Assembly: GCA_026003755.1 (NCBI GenBank) | Contig: BPHV01000001.1 | Location: 1,338,393-1,402,392 of the forward strand | Origin: Candidatus Roseilinea sp. | GTDB lineage: Bacteria > Chloroflexota > Anaerolineae > J036 > Brachytrichaceae | Length of the DNA: 64,000 bases | Direction: 5' to 3' | Shown: one piece after another, positions 57,062-64,000 of the stretch | How the letters are laid out: the number at the start of each line of letters is the position of its first letter | How positions within the stretch are numbered: the first letter of the stretch is position 1 | Translations under genes and position numbers: made by a program | The notes under the pieces: generated by a model | What the model was told of the DNA's origin: nothing | What the model saw: only the letters and a program-made list of their open reading frames with translations | Database searches by the model: none

Positions 57062-58147
57062 TTACTGCGGCGCGACCGTGATCTCGTCCTCGAAGCGCTT
57101 GGTAATGCTCTTGCGGTTCTTGCCGGCCTCGTCGAAGTTGTAGTCCACCAACTTCACTTCCGAGAGCTTCACCGATCGCTCGGAGACCTTGGCGTTCGGA
57201 TTGGTGGGCAACTGATACGACTTGACCTTGGGGCCAATCTCCTGCGCTTCGGCGGTGAGCACCCAGTCAATCCACATCTTGGCCGCCTCTGGCTCCGGCG
57301 CACCTTTGACCAACGCCACACCGCCGATCTCGTAGCCGGTGCCCTCTTTGGGGAACGACACCTCGAGCATATCCATGCCCTCATCGGCGAACTTGACGCA
57401 GTCATGCGAAAAGATCACGCTGACGGCCACTTCGCCGCGGCCGGCCATCTGCCCGGGCGCCGAGCCGCTCTTGGTGTACTGCAGGATGTTCTGGTGCAGC
57501 CGCTTCAGGTAGTCGAAGGCGGCGTCCACGCTGCCCAGCCGCGCCACCTGCGTCCACACCGCGGTGTAGGCGGTGCCGCTGCTGGCCGGGTGCGCCATGG
57601 CGACTTGCCCCTTCAACTTGGGGTCGAGCAAGGCTTCCCATGAAGTGGGCTTTTCAACGCCCAGCTTGTTGAGCACGTCTTTGTTGGAGCAAAAGCCGAG
57701 CGCGCCGACGTAGACACCCGTCCACACGCCGTTGGGATCCTTTTGTGCAGCGGGGATCTCCGCAGCGTTGGGCGAGACATAGGGTTCCAGCAGCCCTTCA
57801 GCGTTGGCAGCGACGTAGCCGTCGGCCGGTCCGCCCCACCATACGCTGAATTCGGGGTTGTCTTTTGTAGCGCGCAGTTTGGCCAGCGCTTCGCCCGAAG
57901 ACAGGCGCACATAGCTGGTTTGGATGCCGGTCTTCTCTTGGAAGGCCTTGGTCATGGCCTGGCACCAATCCTCTTGCGGCGTGCAGAGCACGGTGAGCTT
58001 GTCGGGTTTAGCCGGGGCGGGCGCTTCGGTCGCGGCCGGAGCAGCCGGCTGCTGGGGTTGGGCGGGCGCTTGCGCCGGCGGTGGCGCAGCGCAGGCGGCG
58101 ACGGCAAACGTCGCAATCATCAACAGGGCCGGTAAACGGCTTTGCAT
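57062..58147 (-). CDS. Iron(III)-type ABC importer substrate-binding lipoprotein
   Basis: 361 residues from ATG 58147, with GGAGG seven bases upstream. The lipobox AVAAC puts the lipidated Cys at 19, followed by a Pro/Ala/Gln-rich linker to about 45, usual for Chloroflexi. The mature part (LTVLCTPQEDWCQAMTKAFQ ... TGIQTSYVRLSSGEALAKL ... FSVWWGGPADGYV) fits the periplasmic-binding family 6-type used for Fe3+ or aminoethylphosphonate. It is the first gene of the operon with the fused permease (72 bases downstream) and the ATPase. Two Cys pairs are unusual for the family. The exact ligand is not provable from sequence. Intact. Confidence 0.85.
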   Translation of the reverse strand: MQSRLPALLMIATFAVAACAAPPPAQAPAQPQQPAAPAATEAPAPAKPDKLTVLCTPQEDWCQAMTKAFQEKTGIQTSYVRLSSGEALAKLRATKDNPEFSVWWGGPADGYVAANAEGLLEPYVSPNAAEIPAAQKDPNGVWTGVYVGALGFCSNKDVLNKLGVEKPTSWEALLDPKLKGQVAMAHPASSGTAYTAVWTQVARLGSVDAAFDYLKRLHQNILQYTKSGSAPGQMAGRGEVAVSVIFSHDCVKFADEGMDMLEVSFPKEGTGYEIGGVALVKGAPEPEAAKMWIDWVLTAEAQEIGPKVKSYQLPTNPNAKVSERSVKLSEVKLVDYNFDEAGKNRKSITKRFEDEITVAPQ

Positions 58148-58294
58148 TTCATTGCCTCCTTCGATCAGTTCGTTCATCCAGACTAGGATGGAGCACAGCG
58201 ATAAATACTGCCGCCATCATTTTAAGGCTAAGTGAAGAGAATGTTAAGAATGGTTAGGGGTGTAGGTTTCTGAGCAGGCATGAATGTGAATCGT

Positions 58295-58310
58295 GTGTCA
58301 CGTTTGACAC
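58295..58310. promoter_or_regulatory. Operator-like palindrome GTGTCA-N4-TGACAC
   Basis: A perfect 6-bp inverted repeat with a 4-base centre. It overlaps the -35 box of the oxidoreductase promoter, so a bound dimeric repressor would block it. The form resembles GntR-type or similar operators; the regulator is not in the window. Confidence 0.45.
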
Positions 58311-58331
58311 GCCGGTCATGCTCGCTACACT
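58304..58331 (+). promoter_or_regulatory. Sigma70-type promoter of the Gfo/Idh/MocA gene
   Basis: TTGACA (58304-58309), 16 bases, TACACT (58326-58331), 52 bases before the ATG. It lies in the 236-base gap between divergent genes; the binding-protein gene on the other strand has no clear promoter box there. Confidence 0.6.
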
Positions 58332-58383
58332 CAGCTCGTGTAGGGCGCGCGGGGAATTCACCCCGCCGTCGGAATGATGAGCT

Positions 58384-59607
58384 ATGACGCGCTACCGAGA
58401 GTTCCGCAACAAGGCGCGCGCGATCAACCCGCGCTTTGGCTACTTGCCCGATGCCGACCGCTACGTGCTTGCGCTCGGTCAGTCGCGCCATCGCTTCAAT
58501 GTGATCGGCTGCGGCGTGAACGGCCAGGAGCACATCCGCGTGACGATGCTGGAAGGCCGCGCCGTCATCCATGGCGTCTACGATCCGAACCCCCGCAGTA
58601 TTGAGGGCGCGCGGCGTGAATACGCGCAATTTGCGCCGCCGGAGCGATTGGTGGTCTACGATTCGTTGGAGGCAGCGTGCCACGACCCGGCCGTGGATGG
58701 CTTGATCATCGCCACGCCAAACCACACCCATATTGCCGTCTTGCGCGAGGCGGTCAAATCCGGCAAGCACATCCTGCTGGAGAAGCCGATGGCGACGACG
58801 CTGCAGGACGCGCACGAGATCTTGCGCTTGGCCGAGGGCTACGGCGCCGTGATTCAGGTCGGGTTGCAGTATCGCTACAAGCCGATCTACGTCGAGGCGA
58901 TCCACGAGGCGCTGACGCGCCGCAGCATCGGCGAGATCAAGACGATCACGATCCTGGAACACCGCGAGCCGTTCTTAGACAAGGTCAACCAGTGGAACAA
59001 GTTCTCCAAGTATTCCGGCGGCACGCTGGTGGAGAAATGCTGCCACTACTTTGACTTGTTCAACCTATTTGCGCAGTCCAGGCCGGTGAGCGTATACGCC
59101 GCCGGCAGCCAGGCGGTGAATTTTCTCGACTTCGAGTATGCCGGCGAGAGGTCGGACGTCTTGGACAACGCTTTTGTGATTGTGAACTATGCGAACGGCG
59201 TGCGGGCGAACTTCAACCTGTGCATGTTTGCGCCGATGGTGTATGAGGAGATCGTGCTGTGTGGCTCGGCGGGTCGGCTGAAAGCCTATGAGAACGAGGA
59301 CTTTCTCCCCTCGCATCGGCCACACGCCGGCCTAGAAGTGATGCGAGGTGAGGGCGGGCCGTCGCGCATAACTACGCCCAGCTATCCGGCGCTCATCGAG
59401 TTGACCGGCCACAACGGCGGCACCTACTTCGAGCACGTCAACTTCATAGACCGCATCGAGGGCCGGCCGACGAACGCAGCGACGGCGGAGGAAGGCTTCT
59501 GGTCGGTCGTGGTCGGCGTGGCGGCGGAAGCGTCGGTGCGCAGCGGCGCGGTGGTGAACATCGGGGACCTGCTGGCGCAGAACGGCATCCGACTTGACGC
59601 CGCGTGA
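58384..59607 (+). CDS. Gfo/Idh/MocA-family NAD(P)-dependent oxidoreductase
   Basis: 407 residues. The NAD(P)-binding Rossmann fold starts at VIGCGVNGQEH (40-50), and the conserved E133-K134-P135 follows KHILLEKP. GGTLVEKCCHYFDL carries the family's catalytic-region His (about 221). The enzyme probably oxidises or reduces a sugar, inositol or similar polyol ring; substrate unknown. The N-terminus is about 35 residues longer than usual, and a later start is possible; no good ribosome site was found. It has its own promoter with an overlapping operator-like palindrome and ends three bases from the convergent pstB stop. Intact. Confidence 0.85.
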   Translation: MTRYREFRNKARAINPRFGYLPDADRYVLALGQSRHRFNVIGCGVNGQEHIRVTMLEGRAVIHGVYDPNPRSIEGARREYAQFAPPERLVVYDSLEAACHDPAVDGLIIATPNHTHIAVLREAVKSGKHILLEKPMATTLQDAHEILRLAEGYGAVIQVGLQYRYKPIYVEAIHEALTRRSIGEIKTITILEHREPFLDKVNQWNKFSKYSGGTLVEKCCHYFDLFNLFAQSRPVSVYAAGSQAVNFLDFEYAGERSDVLDNAFVIVNYANGVRANFNLCMFAPMVYEEIVLCGSAGRLKAYENEDFLPSHRPHAGLEVMRGEGGPSRITTPSYPALIELTGHNGGTYFEHVNFIDRIEGRPTNAATAEEGFWSVVVGVAAEASVRSGAVVNIGDLLAQNGIRLDAA

Positions 59608-59610
59608 TGC

Positions 59611-60462
59611 TTAACCGAATCGCCCGGAGACGTAGTCCTCGGTGCGCTTGTCCTTTGGCTTGGTGAAGATGGTCTCCGTTTTATCAAACTCGATGACCTC
59701 ACCGGCGCGGTCGGGGCGCATCATCATCATCGCGGTGTAGTCGCTCACGCGCGCAGCTTGTTGCATGTTGTGGGTGACGATGATGATCGTGTACTGCTTC
59801 ACCAGCTCGATCATCAGCTCCTCGATCTTCAGCGTCGCGATCGGGTCGAGCGCCGAGCAGGGTTCGTCCATCAAGATCACCTCGGGTTCCACAGCGATGG
59901 CGCGCGCGATGCACAAGCGCTGCTGTTGGCCGCCGGAGAGCGATGTCCCGAGTTGCTTAAGCTTATCCTTGACCTCATCCCACAGCGCAGCCCGGCGCAG
60001 CGAGCGCTCAACAATATCGTCCATCTCGGATTTTGATCCCTTCCAGCCGTTGACGCGCAGGCCGAACGCGATGTTCTCGTAGATGCTCTTGGGGAAGGGG
60101 TTGGGCTTTTGGAAGACCATCCCGATGCGCCGGCGCACTTCAACCGGGTCTATGTTGGACGCATACAAATTTTGTCCGTGATAGAGCACAGCGCCTTCCA
60201 CGCGCGCCGTGGGGACGAGTTCGTTCATGCGATTCAAGGCGCGCAGCAGCGTGCTCTTGCCGCAACCCGACGGGCCGATCAGCGCGGTGATCTTGTTTTT
60301 ATAAAAGCTCAGGTTGACCTCGTGGATGGCCTTGAAATTGCCATAGAACACGCTGAGCTGTTGCGTCGCGAGCACGACATTCGCGCGATCGGCGGCGCCC
60401 ATCTCCTCTGAGATCGGCTCAGTCTCTCGTTCTTTCTGCGTAACGTTGATGAATACCGGCAT
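59611..60462 (-). CDS. pstB: Phosphate ABC transporter ATP-binding protein PstB
   Basis: 283 residues from ATG 60462 (an upstream in-frame extension to 60834 lies inside pstA and is rejected). Walker [11 protein letters not shown]-loop [18 protein letters not shown], the PstB-typical RALNRMNEL and signature [15 protein letters not shown] are all present, with Walker [14 protein letters not shown] and switch His in VTHNMQQA. It hydrolyses ATP to power high-affinity inorganic phosphate uptake with PstA and PstC. Last gene of the pst operon; no phoU follows, since the convergent oxidoreductase begins after 3 bases. Intact. Confidence 0.95.
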   Translation of the reverse strand: MPVFINVTQKERETEPISEEMGAADRANVVLATQQLSVFYGNFKAIHEVNLSFYKNKITALIGPSGCGKSTLLRALNRMNELVPTARVEGAVLYHGQNLYASNIDPVEVRRRIGMVFQKPNPFPKSIYENIAFGLRVNGWKGSKSEMDDIVERSLRRAALWDEVKDKLKQLGTSLSGGQQQRLCIARAIAVEPEVILMDEPCSALDPIATLKIEELMIELVKQYTIIIVTHNMQQAARVSDYTAMMMMRPDRAGEVIEFDKTETIFTKPKDKRTEDYVSGRFG

Positions 60463-60515
60463 AGGGTCTGATCCGCTTGAGTTAAGGGTGAATAGGTGAT
60501 TCGGCAAAACGCCAT

Positions 60516-61421
60516 TTAGAACTGTTTGCGCAGCCGTTGGCGCAGGACAATGGCAAGGATGTTGACAAGCAACAAGATGGCGAGCAGCACGATGATGGCC
60601 GCAGCGGCGACGTCGTGGAACTCCCTCTGCGGCTTGGACGACCAGTTGAAGATGATAATGGGCAGCACGGTGAATCGGTCGAGCAAGTCTTTGGGCAGGA
60701 AGGGGATGAACGTGAGCGCGCCCAGCGTGACAAGCGGCGCTGTTTCGCCGATCGCACGCGAGGCGGCCAAGATGTTGCCCGTTAGGATGCTCGGCAGCGC
60801 GACCGGCAGAACCTGATGCCAGATCGTCTGCCATTTAGTGGCGCCAATCCCGTAGGCTGCCTGCCGGATGCCGTTAGGCACGCTGCGGATGGCCTCCCGC
60901 GAGACGACGATGATGATCGGCAGCACCAACAACGCCAAAGTGAGGCCGCCGGCGAGGATGCTGCGGTTCAAACCAAAGAAGCGCACGAACACCGCCAGGC
61001 CGAGCAATCCGTAAATGATGGAAGGCACTGCGGCCAGGTTGGCGATGTTGGTCTCGACCAGCCGGGTGAACCAGTTGTCTTGCGCGTATTCCTCAAGGTA
61101 AATCGCCGACATGATGCCGATGGGCAGGCTGACGACCACCGTGATGACGATCGTCAGCGCAGTGCCCACCATCGCCGCCAGGATCCCGGCGCGTTCGGGG
61201 AACCGCGAGTCGAAACTCGTCAGGAATTGCCAGTCCAACCAGGGCAAGCCGCGCACGAGCACATCAATCAGGAGCGTGAGCACCATGCCGACGCCAACGG
61301 CCAGCGCAAGGATGCTGAACGCGACGAGGAGCATGCCTTTCAGGCGGCGTGAGCCCTGGATGGTGCCGAACGATATGTCCTCGGCGGGAGCAAAACTGCG
61401 ACGCATTTCACTTGTAGCCAT
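60516..61421 (-). CDS. pstA: Phosphate ABC transporter permease PstA
   Basis: 301 residues with six hydrophobic segments. The PstA EAA loop is seen as [21 protein letters not shown], and the conserved [11 protein letters not shown] lies in the following helix region. It forms half of the phosphate channel with PstC. The stop (TAA 60516-60518) is 54 bases before pstB and the start is 15 bases after the pstC stop, typical operon spacing. The cytosolic N-terminus (about 30 residues) is a little longer than in E. coli. Intact. Confidence 0.93.
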   Translation of the reverse strand: MATSEMRRSFAPAEDISFGTIQGSRRLKGMLLVAFSILALAVGVGMVLTLLIDVLVRGLPWLDWQFLTSFDSRFPERAGILAAMVGTALTIVITVVVSLPIGIMSAIYLEEYAQDNWFTRLVETNIANLAAVPSIIYGLLGLAVFVRFFGLNRSILAGGLTLALLVLPIIIVVSREAIRSVPNGIRQAAYGIGATKWQTIWHQVLPVALPSILTGNILAASRAIGETAPLVTLGALTFIPFLPKDLLDRFTVLPIIIFNWSSKPQREFHDVAAAAIIVLLAILLLVNILAIVLRQRLRKQF

Positions 61422-61436
61422 AGCAGTTCAACGAGA

Positions 61437-62375
61437 TCAATCGTAGCGCTCACGAAACCGGCGCACGATGAGCGTGCTGACGAAGTTGATGGCGAACGTG
61501 ATGACAAAGAGCGTCGCGCCGACGGCGAAGATCGTCTTATAACCAATTGAGCCATAGGGCGTGTCGCCTAAACTGACCTGCACGATGTAAGCGGTCATGG
61601 TGGACACGGGCACAAGCGGGTCTAGCGTGAAGGTGGGGTTTTGTCCGGCGGCCAGCGCAACGATCATCGTCTCGCCCACCGCGCGCGAGAGCGCCAGCAG
61701 CAACGCGGCTGCAACGCCGGAAAGCGCCGCCGGAAATACCACGCGCAGCGCGACTTCGTGGCGCATGGCGCCTAGCCCATAGGCCCCCTCACGCAGCCCG
61801 CGCGGCACCGCGTTGAACGCATCCTCCGTCAGCGATGCCACGATGGGAATGATCATCACACCCATGACCAGGCCGGCGCTCAGCGAGTTGAATGATTTAA
61901 TCTCCGGGATGAATCCTCGCAGGAAGGGCGTGACCGTGGTGAGCGCAAAGTAACCGTACACCACGGTGGGGATCCCCGCCAACACCTCCAGCAGCGGCTT
62001 GATCAAGCTTCGCGCGCGCGGCGAAGCGAACTCGCTCAGATAGACCGCGATGGCCAGCCCGAAGGGCACAGCGACCAGCATGGCGATCGCCGAGGTCAGG
62101 AAGGTCGCCGTGATCAACGGCCAGATGCCGAATCTGGGGTTGGAAAACAGCGGCGTCCACAGTGTGCCGGTCAGGTATTCGATCACCGACACTTCCTGGA
62201 AGAAGGCGATGGTGTCGCCGGCGAGCGATAGGACAATCGCAAATGTGGTGACGACGGAGAGCGCCGCTGCACTCGCGAGCAAAATGCTGATCAACCGCTC
62301 GCCAAGCGCGCCTGTGCGCTTTCGTTGCAGCTCCAACCCTGCATTGCTTGATTCAGAGAGCGCTGCCATGCTCAT
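61437..62375 (-). CDS. pstC: Phosphate ABC transporter permease PstC
   Basis: 312 residues with six hydrophobic segments. The PstC EAA loop reads [21 protein letters not shown], followed by [16 protein letters not shown], and a periplasmic loop near [18 protein letters not shown] is typical of PstC. It pairs with PstA to form the phosphate channel. The start ATG 62375 is followed by a second Met two codons later, either is possible. It lies 182 bases after the pstS stop, with a hairpin in the gap that could hold back read-through from pstS. Intact. Confidence 0.93.
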   Translation of the reverse strand: MSMAALSESSNAGLELQRKRTGALGERLISILLASAAALSVVTTFAIVLSLAGDTIAFFQEVSVIEYLTGTLWTPLFSNPRFGIWPLITATFLTSAIAMLVAVPFGLAIAVYLSEFASPRARSLIKPLLEVLAGIPTVVYGYFALTTVTPFLRGFIPEIKSFNSLSAGLVMGVMIIPIVASLTEDAFNAVPRGLREGAYGLGAMRHEVALRVVFPAALSGVAAALLLALSRAVGETMIVALAAGQNPTFTLDPLVPVSTMTAYIVQVSLGDTPYGSIGYKTIFAVGATLFVITFAINFVSTLIVRRFRERYD

Positions 62376-62481
62376 GGGCTACTCAAAGGACGGCCTAAGG
62401 CCACGCTGCGCGCATTTCGCATTATCTCGATCGCTCCAAGTTTATACATTCTACGAGAAGGCCGGTCTTGCGAGATACGGC

Positions 62482-62514
62482 AGGGTAGGCGAGGACAATA
62501 CCTTCGCCTACCCT
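62482..62514 (-). terminator. Intercistronic hairpin between pstS and pstC
   Basis: Arms of 11 bp (AGGGTAGGCGA and its complement) with an 11-base loop, in the 182-base gap after pstS. No T-run, so it would be a partial terminator or an mRNA-stabilising end, which would give more PstS than channel, as is common in SBP-first operons. Confidence 0.55.
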
Positions 62515-62557
62515 TGCGCTTTACAGCCAGGTCGTTGAGCCGCGATCCGCGTTCCGG

Positions 62558-63760
62558 CTAATTCTGCAGATAGCGGTCCAACGTTGCGCCTACTTCTTCA
62601 CCGTTGGGGAAGAGCGTGCCCAGCACGCGGTTGTTGAAGCGCTTCGCACCGGCTTCGTAGATCGCGCGTTCCAGTTCGACGTAGCCCACCTCGCGGCTCT
62701 GAATCAGCGGGGTGAAGCTGGGGCTGAGGTAGAAGTTGATGAACTCCTTCATGCCCGGCTTATCCACAGACGCAGCCTTCACGTAGATGAAGATCGGGCG
62801 CGAGAGCGGCTGATAGGTGCCATTCTTAATGGTCTCGAAGCTTGGCTCAGTGCACTTGCCGGCGAATGGCGTGGGCTCGCCCGTCTTGGGGTTGAGGTCG
62901 TAGTCAATCGCGACAGCGCGAATCTTATCGGTGTTCTCCACCACGTAGGCGTAGCCGAAGTAGCCGAGGGCGTATTTGTCGCCTGCAACGCCCTGCACCA
63001 GCACGTTGTCGTCTTCGCTGGCCTGGTAGTCGCCGCGGCTCGACTTGCTCTTGCCGACGATCGCCTCGGTGAAGTAGTCGAACGTGCCCGAATCAGAGCC
63101 GGCGCCGAACAAGACGATGTTCTCATTCGGCCAGCTCGGGTCAATGTCGCTCCACTTAAAGGTCTTGCCCTGCGAGTCGGGTTGCCAGATCTCCTTGAGC
63201 TTGCTGGCCTTGATGCAGCTTGCGAAGGTGTTATCTTTGCTGACCACCACCGCAAGGCCGTCAAACGCGACAGGAATCTCGATGAACTCAATGTTGTTCT
63301 TGGCGCAGGCTTCGCGCTCGGCAGGCAGGATGGGGCGGGAGGCGTTGGAGATGTCGGTCTCGTTGTTGCAGAACTTCTTGAAGCCGCCGCCTGTGCCGGA
63401 GATGCCGACGGCGATGCGCATGTTCGGCGCATACTTGTTAAATTCCTCGACGGCAGCCGCGGTCACCGGGTAAACCGTGCTGGAGCCGTCAATCGAAATT
63501 TCGCCGGAGAGCTTGGCGAGTTCCTCTTTATTCGGAGGCTCGGGCGGCGTGCCCTCGAAGAGGCCTGTTTTCTCGGCTGCCGGTGCAGTGGGTTCAGGCG
63601 CGGCCGCGGTCGGTTCAGCAGGGGCGGCTGCAGTCGGCGCTACTGGGGCAGCCGGCGTCGCTGTAGCGCACGCGGCAAGCGCCAGGGACGCAGCGACGAG
63701 ACTCGCAATGATCTTGGGATGCCTCCAGTTTGTCGTGAGGCTCGTGTTTGGTTTATGCAT
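62558..63760 (-). CDS. pstS: Phosphate-binding lipoprotein PstS
   Basis: 400 residues from ATG 63760, with AAGGAG nine bases upstream. The lipobox is LALAAC, followed by a repetitive Ala/Pro/Thr/Glu linker to about 85. The mature domain has SIDGSSTVYPVTAAAVEEF, GISGTGGGFKKFC and NASRPILPAER, the phosphate-contact loops of PstS, and GSDSGTFDYFTEAI. It captures inorganic phosphate outside the membrane and passes it to PstC-PstA. The family is about 300-350 residues, the extra length being the linker. It heads the operon, with Pho-box-like repeats about 53 bases upstream. Intact. Confidence 0.93.
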   Translation of the reverse strand: MHKPNTSLTTNWRHPKIIASLVAASLALAACATATPAAPVAPTAAAPAEPTAAAPEPTAPAAEKTGLFEGTPPEPPNKEELAKLSGEISIDGSSTVYPVTAAAVEEFNKYAPNMRIAVGISGTGGGFKKFCNNETDISNASRPILPAEREACAKNNIEFIEIPVAFDGLAVVVSKDNTFASCIKASKLKEIWQPDSQGKTFKWSDIDPSWPNENIVLFGAGSDSGTFDYFTEAIVGKSKSSRGDYQASEDDNVLVQGVAGDKYALGYFGYAYVVENTDKIRAVAIDYDLNPKTGEPTPFAGKCTEPSFETIKNGTYQPLSRPIFIYVKAASVDKPGMKEFINFYLSPSFTPLIQSREVGYVELERAIYEAGAKRFNNRVLGTLFPNGEEVGATLDRYLQN

Positions 63761-63812
63761 CGCTTCTGACTCCTTAGTTTCGCAGTTGTTCGACGTCACT
63801 GTAGCTACGGAT

Positions 63813-63842
63813 AGTTAAGTGGTCTTTAAGGCTTTGTGTAAA
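63813..63842 (-). promoter_or_regulatory. Pho-box-like direct repeats upstream of pstS
   Basis: On the minus strand the hexamers TTTACA, TTAAAG and TTAACT are spaced by 7 and 5 bases. This resembles the tandem TT(A/T)ACA repeats with about 11-base period bound by PhoP-type regulators. Location and gene fit phosphate-starvation control. The match is moderate. Confidence 0.45.
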
Positions 63843-63950
63843 AGAGGTTTAGGACACAATCAATCTGCCAACTTGAGTTTAAGAAAATACATAATACAAG
63901 AGGTTGATCAAGCACACTGCGTGCGACTGCGCAAGGCGTTGAGCGCATAA

Positions 63951-63983
63951 TCAACGCGGTGGAAGGGGGTTCCACCGCGTTGA
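63951..63983. terminator. Strong 14-bp hairpin near the window edge
   Basis: Perfect arms TCAACGCGGTGGAA and complement with a 5-base G loop. It lies beyond pstS and would end a gene entering from the right (minus strand), or insulate the pst promoter. Between 63761 and 63950 nothing else but the Pho-box-like repeats was seen. Confidence 0.6.
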
Positions 63984-64000
63984 CCGTCCAAGAAGAGGAG

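Noticed and set aside
60463-60834. Longer N-terminus of PstB
   Set aside because: It would overlap pstA by over 300 bases and reads as low-complexity shadow sequence.

Overview
The window looks like a chromosome segment of a high-GC Chloroflexota (Chloroflexi) bacterium, probably Anaerolineae-like. The clues are very large secreted proteins built from PKD, DUF11, Ig-like, thrombospondin-3 and Calx-beta modules, C-termini ending in a (Y/V)xPxxRR-type tail, lipoproteins with long Ala/Pro/Thr linkers after the lipobox, and a high-affinity pst operon. This placement is inference from style, not from a marker gene.

Layout. (1) 1-20090, minus strand: the start of a secreted beta-helix protein, preceded by and overlapping a single uninterrupted gene for a 6335-residue surface protein. 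(2) 20100-25600: a patchwork of a broken secreted-protein gene, a small HEPN-like gene followed by an attC-like site, and two inverted copies of one IS5-like element bracketing a metzincin-type protease and two lipoproteins, then a transposase remnant and a second, better attC-like site. (3) 25575-39707, minus strand: a compact, translationally coupled operon of defence character: SNF2-like helicase with DUF3883, PHP/SMC-like ATPase (TrlF type), Schlafen/AlbA-type ATP-binding protein, DUF1156 DNA methylase, nucleotidyltransferase (MNT), HEPN protein and DUF499 ATPase. A good sigma70 promoter lies just upstream of the first gene. Helicase, methylase and DUF499 carry reading-frame breaks; the other four are intact. 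(4) 39710-40415: transposase scrap, a heptamer tandem repeat and a terminator-like hairpin. (5) 40416-51959: two subtilisin-like (S8) secreted peptidases, the second frame-broken at homopolymers. (6) 52087-53841: an ISAs1-family remnant and a third, decayed copy of the IS5-like element, which has cut off the front of an FmdE-like gene. (7) 53843-64000: housekeeping transport, with an iron-type ABC importer (binding protein, fused permease, ATPase), a Gfo/Idh/MocA oxidoreductase with its own promoter and operator-like palindrome, and pstSCAB with Pho-box-like repeats upstream.

How it fits together. The surface proteins and peptidases form a family with shared architecture and tails, interrupted by a mobile region that carries the defence operon. 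Gene starts overlap preceding stops (ATGA or GTGA) at several joints in the operon, so its products are probably made in fixed ratio. Several frame breaks sit in or beside homopolymers (G8 at 20812, G7 at 50941, G or C runs near 49130, 49800 and 28240), so some apparent pseudogenes may be assembly errors and not real decay. No tRNA, rRNA or CRISPR array was recognised.
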